From NCBI GenBank assembly GCA_964545855.1, contig CAZJHD010000011.1:1-64000 (forward strand): a DNA stretch of 64,000 bases. Reading direction: 5' to 3'. Position 1 is the first letter of the stretch. Each line of letters opens with the position of its first letter. Source of the stretch: CAZJHD01 sp964545855 (lineage in GTDB: Bacteria > Planctomycetota > UBA1135 > JACQFD01). The notes below the pieces were generated by a model. It was given only the letters and a program-made list of their open reading frames with translations. It was not told the origin of the DNA and searched no databases. The position numbers and the translations under genes are program-made. This document shows, one piece after another, positions 33,151 through 42,116 of the stretch.

Positions 33151-34785
33151 ATGTCGAACTCGAGTCTCCTCCTCGTGCTCGCCGCTCCCCTCCTCCAGAG
33201 CGCCGTCGAGGCGAGCGCGGCGCCCCGAGCGCCCCAGCTCGATCCGGAGAGGATTCGCCCCCATCTGCAGTTCCTCGCGCACGATCTCCTGGAGGGACGC
33301 GCGCCGGGCACCCGCGGTGGCGACCTCGCGGCCGAATACCTGGCGACCCAGGCAAAGATCCTCGGACTGCAGCCCAGCGGCGACGACGGAGGCTGGTACC
33401 AAGCAGTCCCGCTCGTCGGGATCGAGACGAAGGTCGGCAGCACGCTGCGCTTCGACGCTCCCAACGCGAAGGGTCCCGCACTTCGCCTCCTCGAGGACTT
33501 CGTCGCCACGGACGAGACCCTCGCGGCGGCAACGTCGATCGACGCCCCCGTCGTCTTCGCTGGGTACGGCATCGTCTCGCCCGAGAACGGATGGGACGAC
33601 TACGCGGGCGTCGACGTCGCGGGGAAGGTGGTCCTCCTGCTCGCGAACGAGCCCGGCCGCGACGATCCCACGCTCTTCGGGGGCCCCGCGCTGACCTACT
33701 CCGGCCGATGGACCTACAAGTACGAAGAGGCCGCGCGGCAGGGAGCCGTGGGAGCGATCCTCGTGCACACGGACGAGTCGGCGGGCTACGGCTGGTCGGT
33801 CGTCCGCAATTCCTGGGGCCGGGAGCGGCCCTATCCTCCGCCGGCGGAGGGCGCTCTGCGCATGGCGGCCTGGGTGCAGCAGGCGGCGGCGCGGGAGGCG
33901 CTCGGGCGGGTCGGCATGGACCTCGACGACTTGATCGCGCGCGCGGAGAAGCGCGGCTTCCGCGCGGTCCGGACGGCGCTCGTCGCCTCGGCGCGGCTCG
34001 AGGCGAACACGCGCGCCATCGAGACCAAGAACGTCCTCGCGCTCGCTCCCGGCGCCGATCTCGAGCGCGCCATGGACGTGATCGTCTTCACGGCGCACTA
34101 CGACCACTTGGGCGTCGCCACGCCCGAGAACGGCGACGCGATCTACAACGGCGCCGTCGACAACGCGAGCGGATGCGCGACGCTCCTCGAGATCGCGCGT
34201 CTGTGGACCGCGCTGCCGGAGCGTCCGCCGCGAACGGCGCTGTTCGCGTGGGTGACGGCCGAAGAGGGCGGACTGCGCGGCTCGCAGCACTACGCGCGCA
34301 ACCCGACGGTGCCTCCTGGGCGGATCGTCGCGAACGTGAACGTCGACGGGCTGCCGCTCGTCGGGGAGCCGGCGGAGATCGCTCCGCTCGGCTACGACCG
34401 CTCCACGCTGCGCTCCGACGTGGAAAGAGCCGCGGCGGCCCTCGATCTCGGAGTCGTCCCCGATCGCCATCCCGAGCAGGGGTACTTCTTCCGCTCGGAC
34501 CACTTCAGCTTCGCGAAGATCGGCGTTCCCGCGATCAGCGTGAACGCAGGCCGGCTCTATCGAGGCGAGGCGGAGGACGCGGGAGAGCGCCGGGAGGCGG
34601 AGTACCGCAAGCTCCGCTACCACCGGCCCGCCGATCACTACGAGGCCGGCTTCGACCTGCGGCCGCCCGCCGTCATCGGCCGCTTCTGCCTCGAAGTGGC
34701 CCTCGACCTCGCCCATCGACGCGATCTCCCGGCCTATCTGCCGGGGGACGAGTTCGCGCGCGCGCAGCCCGATCGCAAGCCGTGA
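33151..34785 (+). CDS. Secreted M28-family zinc metallopeptidase with PA-like insert
   Basis: In the 544-residue product there is a short N-terminal signal (about 1-24), a protease-associated-like region around 115-230 (GYGIVSPENGWDDYAG, AGKVVLLL), then the M28 catalytic core: zinc ligands in HYDHLG, DNASG, EEGGLRGS and the terminal HRPADHY segment, with RSDHFSF nearby. Likely an aminopeptidase in the periplasm or outside the cell. The ATG at 33151 was chosen for the signal. It lies 192 bases after carA, in a gap holding a 6-bp hairpin (GAGTGT 33001-33006 / ACACTC 33016-33021). Confidence 0.9.
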   Translation: MSNSSLLLVLAAPLLQSAVEASAAPRAPQLDPERIRPHLQFLAHDLLEGRAPGTRGGDLAAEYLATQAKILGLQPSGDDGGWYQAVPLVGIETKVGSTLRFDAPNAKGPALRLLEDFVATDETLAAATSIDAPVVFAGYGIVSPENGWDDYAGVDVAGKVVLLLANEPGRDDPTLFGGPALTYSGRWTYKYEEAARQGAVGAILVHTDESAGYGWSVVRNSWGRERPYPPPAEGALRMAAWVQQAAAREALGRVGMDLDDLIARAEKRGFRAVRTALVASARLEANTRAIETKNVLALAPGADLERAMDVIVFTAHYDHLGVATPENGDAIYNGAVDNASGCATLLEIARLWTALPERPPRTALFAWVTAEEGGLRGSQHYARNPTVPPGRIVANVNVDGLPLVGEPAEIAPLGYDRSTLRSDVERAAAALDLGVVPDRHPEQGYFFRSDHFSFAKIGVPAISVNAGRLYRGEAEDAGERREAEYRKLRYHRPADHYEAGFDLRPPAVIGRFCLEVALDLAHRRDLPAYLPGDEFARAQPDRKP

Positions 34786-34803
34786 GGCCGGCTCGGGTCC
34801 TCC

Positions 34804-35448
34804 TCAGAAGGCCTTCAGGACGAGGAATCCGGCGACGAGCAGCACCACGAAGGCGATCGAGAGCCAGCCGAGGTGCCGGTCGATGAAGGGCAGCACGGCA
34901 GGACCGAATCGTCCGCACAGCCACGCCACGAGGAAGAACCGCGCCGAGCGGCTGAGCGCCGACGCGACGACGAAGACCCCGAAGAACGCCCAGGGGCTCG
35001 CGACGGACGGCGAGAGCGCGAAGAGACCCGCGCTGATCGTGATCACCTTGTAGGGGATGGGCGTGAAGCCCGCGGCGAACACGATCCAGAAGCTGTATTG
35101 GTCGAAGTAGCCGCCGACCTTGTCGAAGTTCTGGGGGTTCAGGCCCGGCAGGTGGAGCGAGAAGACGAATTCGTCGATCTGGTGCCAGACGCTCCAGCCG
35201 ATGAAATACCCCGCGATTCCGCCGAGCACCGAGGCGATCGAGCAGAGGGCCGCCAATCGGATCCAGCGATCCGGCCTTCCGAGCACGAGCGGCATGAGCA
35301 GCAGGTCGGGCGGAATCGGGAAGAAGCTCGACTCGGCGAAGGAGAGGCCGAAGAGCGCTCCGGAGCTGTGCTTCGACTGGGCGAGGCTCAGGACCCAGAG
35401 ATAGAGCCGGCGGTGGAGCGCCCAGCGAGGCGGTGCGGTTTCGTTCAC
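34804..35448 (-). CDS. YqaA/DedA-type membrane protein (VTT domain)
   Basis: A 214-residue integral membrane protein with the VTT/SNARE-associated pattern: FAESSFFPIPPDLLLMPLVL, a GGIAGYFIG glycine motif and FTPIPYKVITISAG, plus four or five hydrophobic helices. Related DedA proteins act as lipid or undecaprenyl-phosphate flippases; this short YqaA subgroup is less characterised. It stands downstream of the DUF1028 gene on the same strand and convergent with the M28 peptidase. Confidence 0.85.
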   Translation of the reverse strand: MNETAPPRWALHRRLYLWVLSLAQSKHSSGALFGLSFAESSFFPIPPDLLLMPLVLGRPDRWIRLAALCSIASVLGGIAGYFIGWSVWHQIDEFVFSLHLPGLNPQNFDKVGGYFDQYSFWIVFAAGFTPIPYKVITISAGLFALSPSVASPWAFFGVFVVASALSRSARFFLVAWLCGRFGPAVLPFIDRHLGWLSIAFVVLLVAGFLVLKAF

Positions 35449-35574
35449 GCGTGGGTTCGCCGTTCGAGGGAACGGCCGGGGGGCGAGGAGGATGGCGCCT
35501 GCACCGCCCGAGGTCCACGCTCGACGGACCGGCGCGCCCGCTCGGCGCTCGGTCCGCCCCCGTGGCGCAAACTC

Positions 35575-37128
35575 CTAGAGCACCTCGATCTCGAGCCCCT
35601 GGCTCGCGCTGAGGCCGACGGTCGCGCCCCCATCGAGGACGTAGGTCTGCACCCAGAACGTCCGCCCCGAGAGCTGCGGGTCCGGTGGAATGGGTGCGGC
35701 GAATCGCGCCTTTCCGTTCGCGTCCGCGGAGACCGGGCCCGCGACGAACTCCAGCTGATTCAGGTCGACGAGGATGTCGCCGGGCTGGAAGAAGGGCACC
35801 GCAGCCGCGGACGCGCAGCCGGCGAGCACGGCGGCCGCGCCCGGCAGCGCCATGTCGAGGGGCAGCCCGAAGTCGGAGTTCCCGACGAGGGGCGGCTCGT
35901 CGCAGCCGAGCACCGGGACCGCCCCGCCCGTTCCGGGCGAGCCGGCGCCGTAGGCGGTGCAGGCGGCACCGATCGCGAGCTCCGGCGATGGGTAGAGCGT
36001 GACGTTCCCCTTCCCGTCGTTCACGACGACGCGGAATCGGTCGATCCCCGGGCTCGCTCCGGCGGTGACCGGCACGCGGTAGGAGCCGTTGCCGAGGTCC
36101 TGCACGACCCCGATGGCGGAGCTTCCCGCGCTCCCGGCATCGTGGGTGACGACGACCGAGGCGCCGCCCTGCGTGATGGCGCCGCCGTCGAGATCCACGA
36201 GCTGCAGATCCAGATGGCCCGTCGAGACTCCGTCGGCCTTCAGGCCAACCACGTCGAATCCGGCGGTCGTGCGGATCGCGTCGGCGTGGCCGACCCAGCC
36301 GGCGCGCCACGCCGTGTAGGCGATCTCCAACTTGCGGACGGGATCCTGGTCCAGCACGCCGCCGATGTAGGTGAGACCCATGTAGTAGCTGCCGGACGCG
36401 CACCCGACGCCCGCCGGGATGCAGGGGCCGTTCGTGTCGCCGATGCGCGCGATGAGCATGTAGCCGACGTGCGCGGACTTCTTGAAGTTGGGCGGCGGCG
36501 CGCCGCAGCTCGTCGGCGCCGTGGGGCTGCAGCTGCAGCGGCCGTCTCCCCCCATCGCCGCCGCCGCCTTCATCGAGGCCATCAGCTTCGCGGCCATGTC
36601 TCCCGGCGTGTTCAGGACCGCCGCCTCCGCCATCAGGATCACCGGCGCTCCCGTGAGGATGTTCCCCTGGATGGCGTAGCGCAGCGTTCCCGTCTGCCCC
36701 GTGACTCCGCCCTTGTAGGCGTTCGTGTTCGCGCCAGTGAAGGTGAGCGCGTCGCCGCCGCCGTAGAGCGCCACCATCCCGAACTGCCGCGATTGGAGCC
36801 CGGCATCCTGTCCCGCGATCTGCGAGAGGATCGAGGCGAGCGGGGTCTCGTTCTGGAAGCCCTGATAGAGGGCCTGCGCGTTCAGCCCCCCGTCGACGAG
36901 CGCCTGCCGGACACCGGCGCCCTTGCCGACGAAGACCACGGCACTCGCCGGCTGCAGATTGAAGCTCGCGAGGCAGGTCGCCTGCCCGATGGCCACTTCG
37001 CCGGTGCTCGTGTCGACGAGAACGATCGACCAAGTGGCGAAGGCCGGCGCCGTCGCGACCGCCAGCGCGCAGAGCGGTGCGAGGAGGTGGCGGGTGGCGG
37101 CGGCGAGACGAGTCGACGTGGACGGCAT
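35575..37128 (-). CDS. Secreted DUF1028 (Ntn-hydrolase-like) protein with extra C-terminal domain
   Basis: In the 517-residue product the signal peptide (1-31) ends APAFA, so cleavage would expose Thr32 at the start of TWSIVLVDTSTGEVAIGQA, the DUF1028 core. That domain runs to about residue 300 (ALVDGGLNAQALYQGF) and contains a Cys-rich loop (CSCSPTAPTSC at about 206-216). A linker follows, then a C-terminal beta-rich domain beginning YGAGSPGTGGAVPVLGC and ending in GLSASQGLEIEVL, probably for surface or periplasmic attachment. DUF1028 function is not established. Confidence 0.85.
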   Translation of the reverse strand: MPSTSTRLAAATRHLLAPLCALAVATAPAFATWSIVLVDTSTGEVAIGQATCLASFNLQPASAVVFVGKGAGVRQALVDGGLNAQALYQGFQNETPLASILSQIAGQDAGLQSRQFGMVALYGGGDALTFTGANTNAYKGGVTGQTGTLRYAIQGNILTGAPVILMAEAAVLNTPGDMAAKLMASMKAAAAMGGDGRCSCSPTAPTSCGAPPPNFKKSAHVGYMLIARIGDTNGPCIPAGVGCASGSYYMGLTYIGGVLDQDPVRKLEIAYTAWRAGWVGHADAIRTTAGFDVVGLKADGVSTGHLDLQLVDLDGGAITQGGASVVVTHDAGSAGSSAIGVVQDLGNGSYRVPVTAGASPGIDRFRVVVNDGKGNVTLYPSPELAIGAACTAYGAGSPGTGGAVPVLGCDEPPLVGNSDFGLPLDMALPGAAAVLAGCASAAAVPFFQPGDILVDLNQLEFVAGPVSADANGKARFAAPIPPDPQLSGRTFWVQTYVLDGGATVGLSASQGLEIEVL

Positions 37129-37322
37129 GGTCCTGTGCCTCGGTCGGTAGCGGGTCCCGCGAGGCTACCGCCGCGCCGTGAGTCCGGCCACGGGAGCGAT
37201 CGGGATGCCGGACGTCGCGGCGCAGTCGCCCTCGGTCTTCCACCTCGCGGGCCGAGTCCGCAACCCGAGCGAGCCGGTCCCGAGAATCGTCGCGCGGCGG
37301 GCGCGAGCGCTCGAGCCGTGGC

Positions 37323-39632
37323 TCAGAGCGTCGACAACGGGTCGACGTCGACGGCGGCGCGCACGCCCCCAGGGAGCGAGCGGGCCGCGAGATCGCGGAG
37401 GTCTTCCCGGATGGATCGGATCGCCTCCGGCGGGTTGCAGCGCAGGAAGAAGTGCCAGCGCGTGCGCCCCTTCACGGTCTCGATGGGCGCCGGCTGCGGA
37501 CCGAGGCACTCGATGCCCTTCCGCGGACGATCTCGGAACGGCTGCGCCGCCGACTCGATGGCGCGCCGCGCGGCCTCGTCGTTGCGCGCCTCGACGAGGA
37601 TGCGCACGAGTCGGACGTAGGGCGGGTATCGGAAACGCCTCCGGTCGGCGAGCTCGCCCTTCGCGAAGGTCTCGAAGTCGTGGCGCGCGGCGCAGTGGAT
37701 CGCCGGGTGGTCCGGGAGCGACGTCTGGACGATCACGATGCCCGGCCGCTCGCTGCGCCCCGCGCGCCCCGCCACCTGCGCCACGAGCTGGAAAGCGCGC
37801 TCCGAGGACTGGAACTCCGGGACGTGCAGGGTCGCGTCGGCGTCGACGACTCCCACGACGGTCACCTCGGGGACGTCGAGCCCCTTGGCGATCATCTGCG
37901 TCCCCACGAGGAGATCCACCTCGCCGCTGCGGAACCGGCTCAGGATCTCCTCGTGGCTGCCACGCGCCACGGTCGTGTCCGAGTCCATGCGCGCGACGTG
38001 GGCCGTGGGGAACGCGCGGAGGACCACCTGCTCGATGCGCTCCGTTCCGGCCCCCACCAGCTTCAGACCCTCGACGCCGCAGGAGGGGCACTCCGTGGGC
38101 CGCGTCCGCTCGCGGTGGCAGAGGTGGCAGACGAGCCGTCCGATGCGCCGGTGGTAGGCCATCGACGCGGAGCACCTCTCGCACCGCAGAGTCGCCGAGC
38201 AGGAGGGACACCAGAACGCCGGCGCGAAGCCTCGCCGGTTCAAGAAGAGGATCACGCGCTCCTTGCGCTCCAGCGCCTTGCGCACCTCGTCGCGGAGCAC
38301 CCGCGTGATCGGCACGGCCGCTCCGAGCCGCATCTCCCGCGCACGCTCCTTGCGCAGATCGGCGATGCGAACTTCCGGGAGGACACCCCCCGCCACCCGT
38401 TCCGGCAGCCGGACGAGCTGCATGCGGCCCGCCTGGGCGCGGCTCCACGACTCGAGACTCGGCGTGGCGCTCCCGAGCACCACGGCGGCGCGGGCGAGCT
38501 GGCCTCGCACGAGGGCCACGTCGCGGGCGTGGTAGCGAGGTACCGACGCCTGCTTGAAGGACGGCTCGTGCTCCTCGTCGACGATGACGAGACCCAGGTC
38601 GGCGAGAGGCGCGAAGACGGCGGATCGGGCGCCCACGACGATGCGCGAGCCGCCCGAACGGATGCGGCGCCACTGCGCGGCCCGGTCCGAGTCGCCGAGG
38701 TGGCTGTGCAGGACGGAGACCTCGCCGAAGCGCGCTCGGAATCGCTCCAGGGTCTGCGGCGTGAGGGAGATCTCCGGGACGAGGACGAGCGCCGACCGTC
38801 CCGCCTCGAGGACGCGGTGCAGGGCCTGGAGGTAGACCTCCGTCTTCCCGCTCCCGGTCACGCCGAAGAGCAGGATCGGCTCGAAGCGCCGTTCCACCGC
38901 CGGCCGTGCGATCGCATCCACGGCCGCGCGCTGGGCGGGCGTGAGCGTGTGAGGCGTGCTGCGCGCGACGGCCGGCGCGTCGGCCAGTGTGTCGGGGGCG
39001 ATGGGCCGGCGGACGAGCGTCACGAAGCCGTGCTTCTCGAGCGTCTTCACCGGAGACGAGGAGAGCTTGGTCGCGCGGAGGAGATCGGAGAGCGGCACCT
39101 CCCCGCCCGCCCCCAGGAGCACGCGCATCGTGCGTCGGCGGTCGGGGGACTGGTGCTCGAGCTCGGCGAGCCGATCGGCATCGGAGTCGCGCGCGACGAC
39201 GATCGTCTCCGTGCGGCGGGGCCTCTCCTTCCGGAGGAGCGCCGGAAGCATCGCCGAGAGCACCTGCCCCCGCGAGCAGGCGTAGTGCGCGGCGATGCGG
39301 TCCGAGAGCTCCAGGAGGTCGGCCGTGAGGAGGGGCTCGTCGTCGAGCCGCGCGAGGAGTGAACGCACCTTCGCCGGATCGCAGCCTGGCGATGCGGAGA
39401 CGGACACGACGACGCCGACGACGCGCTCGCGGCCGAGGGGCGCGAGGACGCGCATCCCCGCCCCGAGGCCCATTCCCTCGGGGACGCGCCAGGTCAGCTC
39501 GTCCCGGAACGGACGGTCGAGCGCGACGCGCGCGTAACGGCTCTCGGATCGGGCCGAGGAACGCGCCGGCTCCCGCTGGGACGCCTCGCCGTCGAAGAGC
39601 CCCGGAGGACCACTTGCCGCCGCGCGACCCAC
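37323..39632 (-). CDS. priA: Primosomal protein N' (replication restart helicase)
   Basis: An SF2 DNA helicase that restarts stalled replication forks. In the 769-residue product the N-terminal DNA-binding domain is followed by Walker A GVTGSGKT (257-264), DEEH (352-355) and the paired zinc sites Cys475/478/484/487/502/505/515/518 that family members use for primosome assembly. The C-terminal helicase lobe has GTQMIAKGLDVPEVT and QVAGRAGR. Complete and of normal length. It follows the MazG-like gene by 81 bases on the same strand. Confidence 0.96.
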   Translation of the reverse strand: MGRAAASGPPGLFDGEASQREPARSSARSESRYARVALDRPFRDELTWRVPEGMGLGAGMRVLAPLGRERVVGVVVSVSASPGCDPAKVRSLLARLDDEPLLTADLLELSDRIAAHYACSRGQVLSAMLPALLRKERPRRTETIVVARDSDADRLAELEHQSPDRRRTMRVLLGAGGEVPLSDLLRATKLSSSPVKTLEKHGFVTLVRRPIAPDTLADAPAVARSTPHTLTPAQRAAVDAIARPAVERRFEPILLFGVTGSGKTEVYLQALHRVLEAGRSALVLVPEISLTPQTLERFRARFGEVSVLHSHLGDSDRAAQWRRIRSGGSRIVVGARSAVFAPLADLGLVIVDEEHEPSFKQASVPRYHARDVALVRGQLARAAVVLGSATPSLESWSRAQAGRMQLVRLPERVAGGVLPEVRIADLRKERAREMRLGAAVPITRVLRDEVRKALERKERVILFLNRRGFAPAFWCPSCSATLRCERCSASMAYHRRIGRLVCHLCHRERTRPTECPSCGVEGLKLVGAGTERIEQVVLRAFPTAHVARMDSDTTVARGSHEEILSRFRSGEVDLLVGTQMIAKGLDVPEVTVVGVVDADATLHVPEFQSSERAFQLVAQVAGRAGRSERPGIVIVQTSLPDHPAIHCAARHDFETFAKGELADRRRFRYPPYVRLVRILVEARNDEAARRAIESAAQPFRDRPRKGIECLGPQPAPIETVKGRTRWHFFLRCNPPEAIRSIREDLRDLAARSLPGGVRAAVDVDPLSTL

Positions 39633-39713
39633 CGCGGCCTCAACGGCCGGAGACGGTCGGACGTCGCGCGTCGGAGCCCGAGCGCGAGCCGGCGTCGGCG
39701 CACCCGCGCGCCA

Positions 39714-40010
39714 TCAGCACGAGCAGGGGGTGGCGCCGCACCGGGGGCATCCCTCTCCGTACTTCCCGGCGGTCGCTTTCTCGAGATCGACGCCGGCGAT
39801 GGAGGCGAGCGTCGCGAGCCACGCGAGGACGTCCGCGAATTCGCCCTCGAGCGCTGCGCGGTCGGCGGGCGTCCCGCGGTCGCGCCGCAGGGCGCGCGTG
39901 AGCTCGCCCACCTCCTCGCAGAACCACATGTGGGTTCCTGCGAGTCCACGGCTCCGATCGCGCTCGCCGTAGATCGCGTCGATGCGCCTCTGGAACTCGG
40001 AGATCCTCAC
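39714..40010 (-). CDS. MazG-like nucleotide pyrophosphohydrolase
   Basis: A 98-residue all-alpha NTP-pyrophosphohydrolase with the metal-binding pattern EE-x2-E...E-x2-D: Glu32, Glu33, Glu36, Glu57 and Asp60. The tail GCPRCGATPCSC carries four cysteines (88, 91, 96, 98), a zinc-binding-like tail seen in a subset of these proteins. House-cleaning of non-canonical nucleotides is the likely role. The GTG at 40010 overlaps the stop of the SpoIIE-like gene (GTGA), so the two are coupled. Confidence 0.85.
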   Translation of the reverse strand: MRISEFQRRIDAIYGERDRSRGLAGTHMWFCEEVGELTRALRRDRGTPADRAALEGEFADVLAWLATLASIAGVDLEKATAGKYGEGCPRCGATPCSC

Positions 40011-41518
40011 GCCGAGCCTCCGCCACCGGCGCTCCCGGCGGACTTGCGGCGCACGGTGAGGAGCACGACATCGTCGGCGAGCGGCACGTCGCCGCGGAAG
40101 CGGTCGACTTCGCTCCCGACGAGCTGGCAGAAGGCCTCCGAGGTCTTGGGAGCGTGCTTCCCCACGATCTCGAAGAACCCCTTCTCGCCGAGTTCGAGAC
40201 CCTCCGGACTCTGGATCGAGAAGGCGCCCGCCGACGTGAGGACCATGCGGTCGCCGGGCGCCAGCACGAAGTCGAGTTCCCGGACCGTGCGGTCGAAGAC
40301 GGGCCCCGCGTCGAATCCGAGGGCGATGCCCTCGGGATGGACCTGCCGGAGGGACTTGGAGGCGGCCACCCAGTGCAGGAGCGGGGCCTTGTGTCCCGCC
40401 GAGGAGACCCGAACCCGGCCGGTCTCCGGCTCGATCACCGCCGCCAGCGCCGTGACGAAGAGCCCCCGTCGCATGTCGCGCGTGATGGGCCGGTTCGCGG
40501 CCTTCAGCGCGTCGCCGGGAGCCGACTCCCGCTCGAAGGCGTGGTGCAGGTAGGCCCGCGCCATCGTCATGAGCATGGCGCCGGGCACTCCACGCGCGGA
40601 GATGCCCGCCACGACGATGGCGAGGGCGCTGGTCTCCCCCGAGCGCTCGACGAAGTCGTAGAGGTCGCCCCCGATGGAATCGGCGGCGGCCCCGTGCGCC
40701 GCCAGCTCGTAGCCCGGGAGGTCGGGGGTCTTCTCGGGGAGGAGCGACGAGCGGATCTCGGCGGCCACCTCCAGCTCGTGCTCGTGCTTCTCTCGCTCGC
40801 GCTCCGCGTCCTGCGCATCGCGGAGGTCTCGGATCATGCGATCGACGGACTTCGCGAGGAGCCCCAGCTCGCCACCCGCCTGCACACGGACCCGGTGGTC
40901 GAGGTTGCCGTGGCTGAGCACCCGGATGTCCTCCGCGAGAGCGGTGATCGGTCCGACCACGCGTCGCGAGAGCAGGAAGGCGACGGCGACTCCCACTCCG
41001 ATGACCACCGCCGAGCTGAGCAGCAGCGAGGCCAGCATCGAGGCTTGGAACGATCCCGCCGGCGAGTCGGCGACGATCTCGTGGTACTTGACCTGTCCCG
41101 TCGCCGGATCCTGCGACTGCGTGCGGAAGACGATGCCGTCGACCGTCGCTCCGCGTCGCGTGAGCCGCGCCGGCTGCACGATCGTGTTGCGCACGGAGAA
41201 GGAGCCCTTCGACAGATCCGGGCTCCACACGACGGTGGAGGCCGCCGCCGCGTTCACGGCCGCCGACGTTCCGAGCTCGACGATCGCGTCGCGCGACGCC
41301 TGGACCGCCAGGAAGTAGTTCAGTGCGGCCGCCGCGAGGGTCGCGATGGTCACGGCCAATCCGACGCTCAGCACGAAGGCAACGGTGAGGGAGAGACCGC
41401 CCGAGGACGAGGCGCCGTGGTGGGAGATCGACGACGACGACGCCGTGGCGGACCGACGCCGGATCCCCGACTGGCGGGAGTCCGAGTCGGACTCGTGCGG
41501 GCCGCGGGCCGAATTCAT
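40007..41518 (-). CDS. HAMP-SpoIIE-type protein, probably catalytically impaired
   Basis: In the 503-residue product membrane helices (about 43-66 and 161-184) flank an extracytoplasmic segment, then HAMP (185-237), a coiled stretch and a SpoIIE/PP2C-like domain. Family phosphatases need several Asp metal ligands. Here GGDLYDF (283-289) and DDVVLL (482-487) remain, but the D of D-V-S-G-x-G is lost (AGISARG, 304-310) and the usual T-D-G near the end is TSAG (428-431). It may therefore be a pseudophosphatase or binding module. It overlaps pgpA upstream (ATGA) and the MazG-like gene downstream (GTGA). Confidence 0.85.
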   Translation of the reverse strand: MNSARGPHESDSDSRQSGIRRRSATASSSSISHHGASSSGGLSLTVAFVLSVGLAVTIATLAAAALNYFLAVQASRDAIVELGTSAAVNAAAASTVVWSPDLSKGSFSVRNTIVQPARLTRRGATVDGIVFRTQSQDPATGQVKYHEIVADSPAGSFQASMLASLLLSSAVVIGVGVAVAFLLSRRVVGPITALAEDIRVLSHGNLDHRVRVQAGGELGLLAKSVDRMIRDLRDAQDAEREREKHEHELEVAAEIRSSLLPEKTPDLPGYELAAHGAAADSIGGDLYDFVERSGETSALAIVVAGISARGVPGAMLMTMARAYLHHAFERESAPGDALKAANRPITRDMRRGLFVTALAAVIEPETGRVRVSSAGHKAPLLHWVAASKSLRQVHPEGIALGFDAGPVFDRTVRELDFVLAPGDRMVLTSAGAFSIQSPEGLELGEKGFFEIVGKHAPKTSEAFCQLVGSEVDRFRGDVPLADDVVLLTVRRKSAGSAGGGGSA

Positions 41519-42027
41519 GCGGCGAGGAGCGCGCTCCCGAGGCGCGCGATCGTGGTGACGACGAGCGCGGCGAGACCGGCGGCGAGATCGTCCACGAGGA
41601 TTCCCCAGCCGCTCCGGAGGCGCTGCAGACGCGCGATCCCGAACGGTTTTCGAACGTCGAACACGCGGAAGAGGACGAATGCCACGACGCACCAATGGAG
41701 GGGCGGCCGGACCGGGGCGAGGCAGGCCAGGAGCATCCCCGCGACTTCGTCGAGGACGAATGCCTCCGGGTCCTTCCGGCCGAAGAAGCGCTCGGCCCAC
41801 GGGCCGAGCGCGATGCAGGCTCCGCTCGCGGCGAGCGCCGCGAATCCTGCAGCCAAGGGATAGCGTTCGTCGCCCGGAAAAAGCGCGATCAGCAGCATCG
41901 CCACGACGGAACCGGCGGTCCCGGGGGCCCAGGGCGAGAGACCCGCGCCTCCCGCGGTCGCGAGGAGGAGCCGGATGCGGTCGATCCAGGTAGCGGGGAC
42001 CGCGGGAAGTCTCGGGCGCCGCGCCAT
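41515..42027 (-). CDS. pgpA: Phosphatidylglycerophosphatase A
   Basis: Dephosphorylates phosphatidylglycerophosphate to phosphatidylglycerol. In the 170-residue membrane protein all PgpA signatures are visible: LSPWAPGTAGS near 30-40, DPEAFVLDEVAGM near 86-98, FVLFRVFDVRKP near 117-128 and WGILVDDLAAG near 141-151. It lies 89 bases after pgsA, the preceding enzyme of the pathway. Its stop overlaps the start of the SpoIIE-like gene. Confidence 0.94.
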   Translation of the reverse strand: MARRPRLPAVPATWIDRIRLLLATAGGAGLSPWAPGTAGSVVAMLLIALFPGDERYPLAAGFAALAASGACIALGPWAERFFGRKDPEAFVLDEVAGMLLACLAPVRPPLHWCVVAFVLFRVFDVRKPFGIARLQRLRSGWGILVDDLAAGLAALVVTTIARLGSALLAA

Positions 42028-42116
42028 GGAGTCCGTCGGGATCGGCGTGGCCTCAGCGTGGCCGAGGGATCGGGCAGGCGACGGAACGCTGACTTCGCGT
42101 CGCCACGCGGCTCCGA

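Noticed and set aside
37146..37169. GGTAGC/GCTACC inverted repeat with inner GCGGG-T-CCCGC upstream of the DUF1028 gene
   Set aside because: A stem of 6 bp could form, but the inner loop is not consistent with a good hairpin and there is no poly-U. It is not strong enough to call a terminator or operator.
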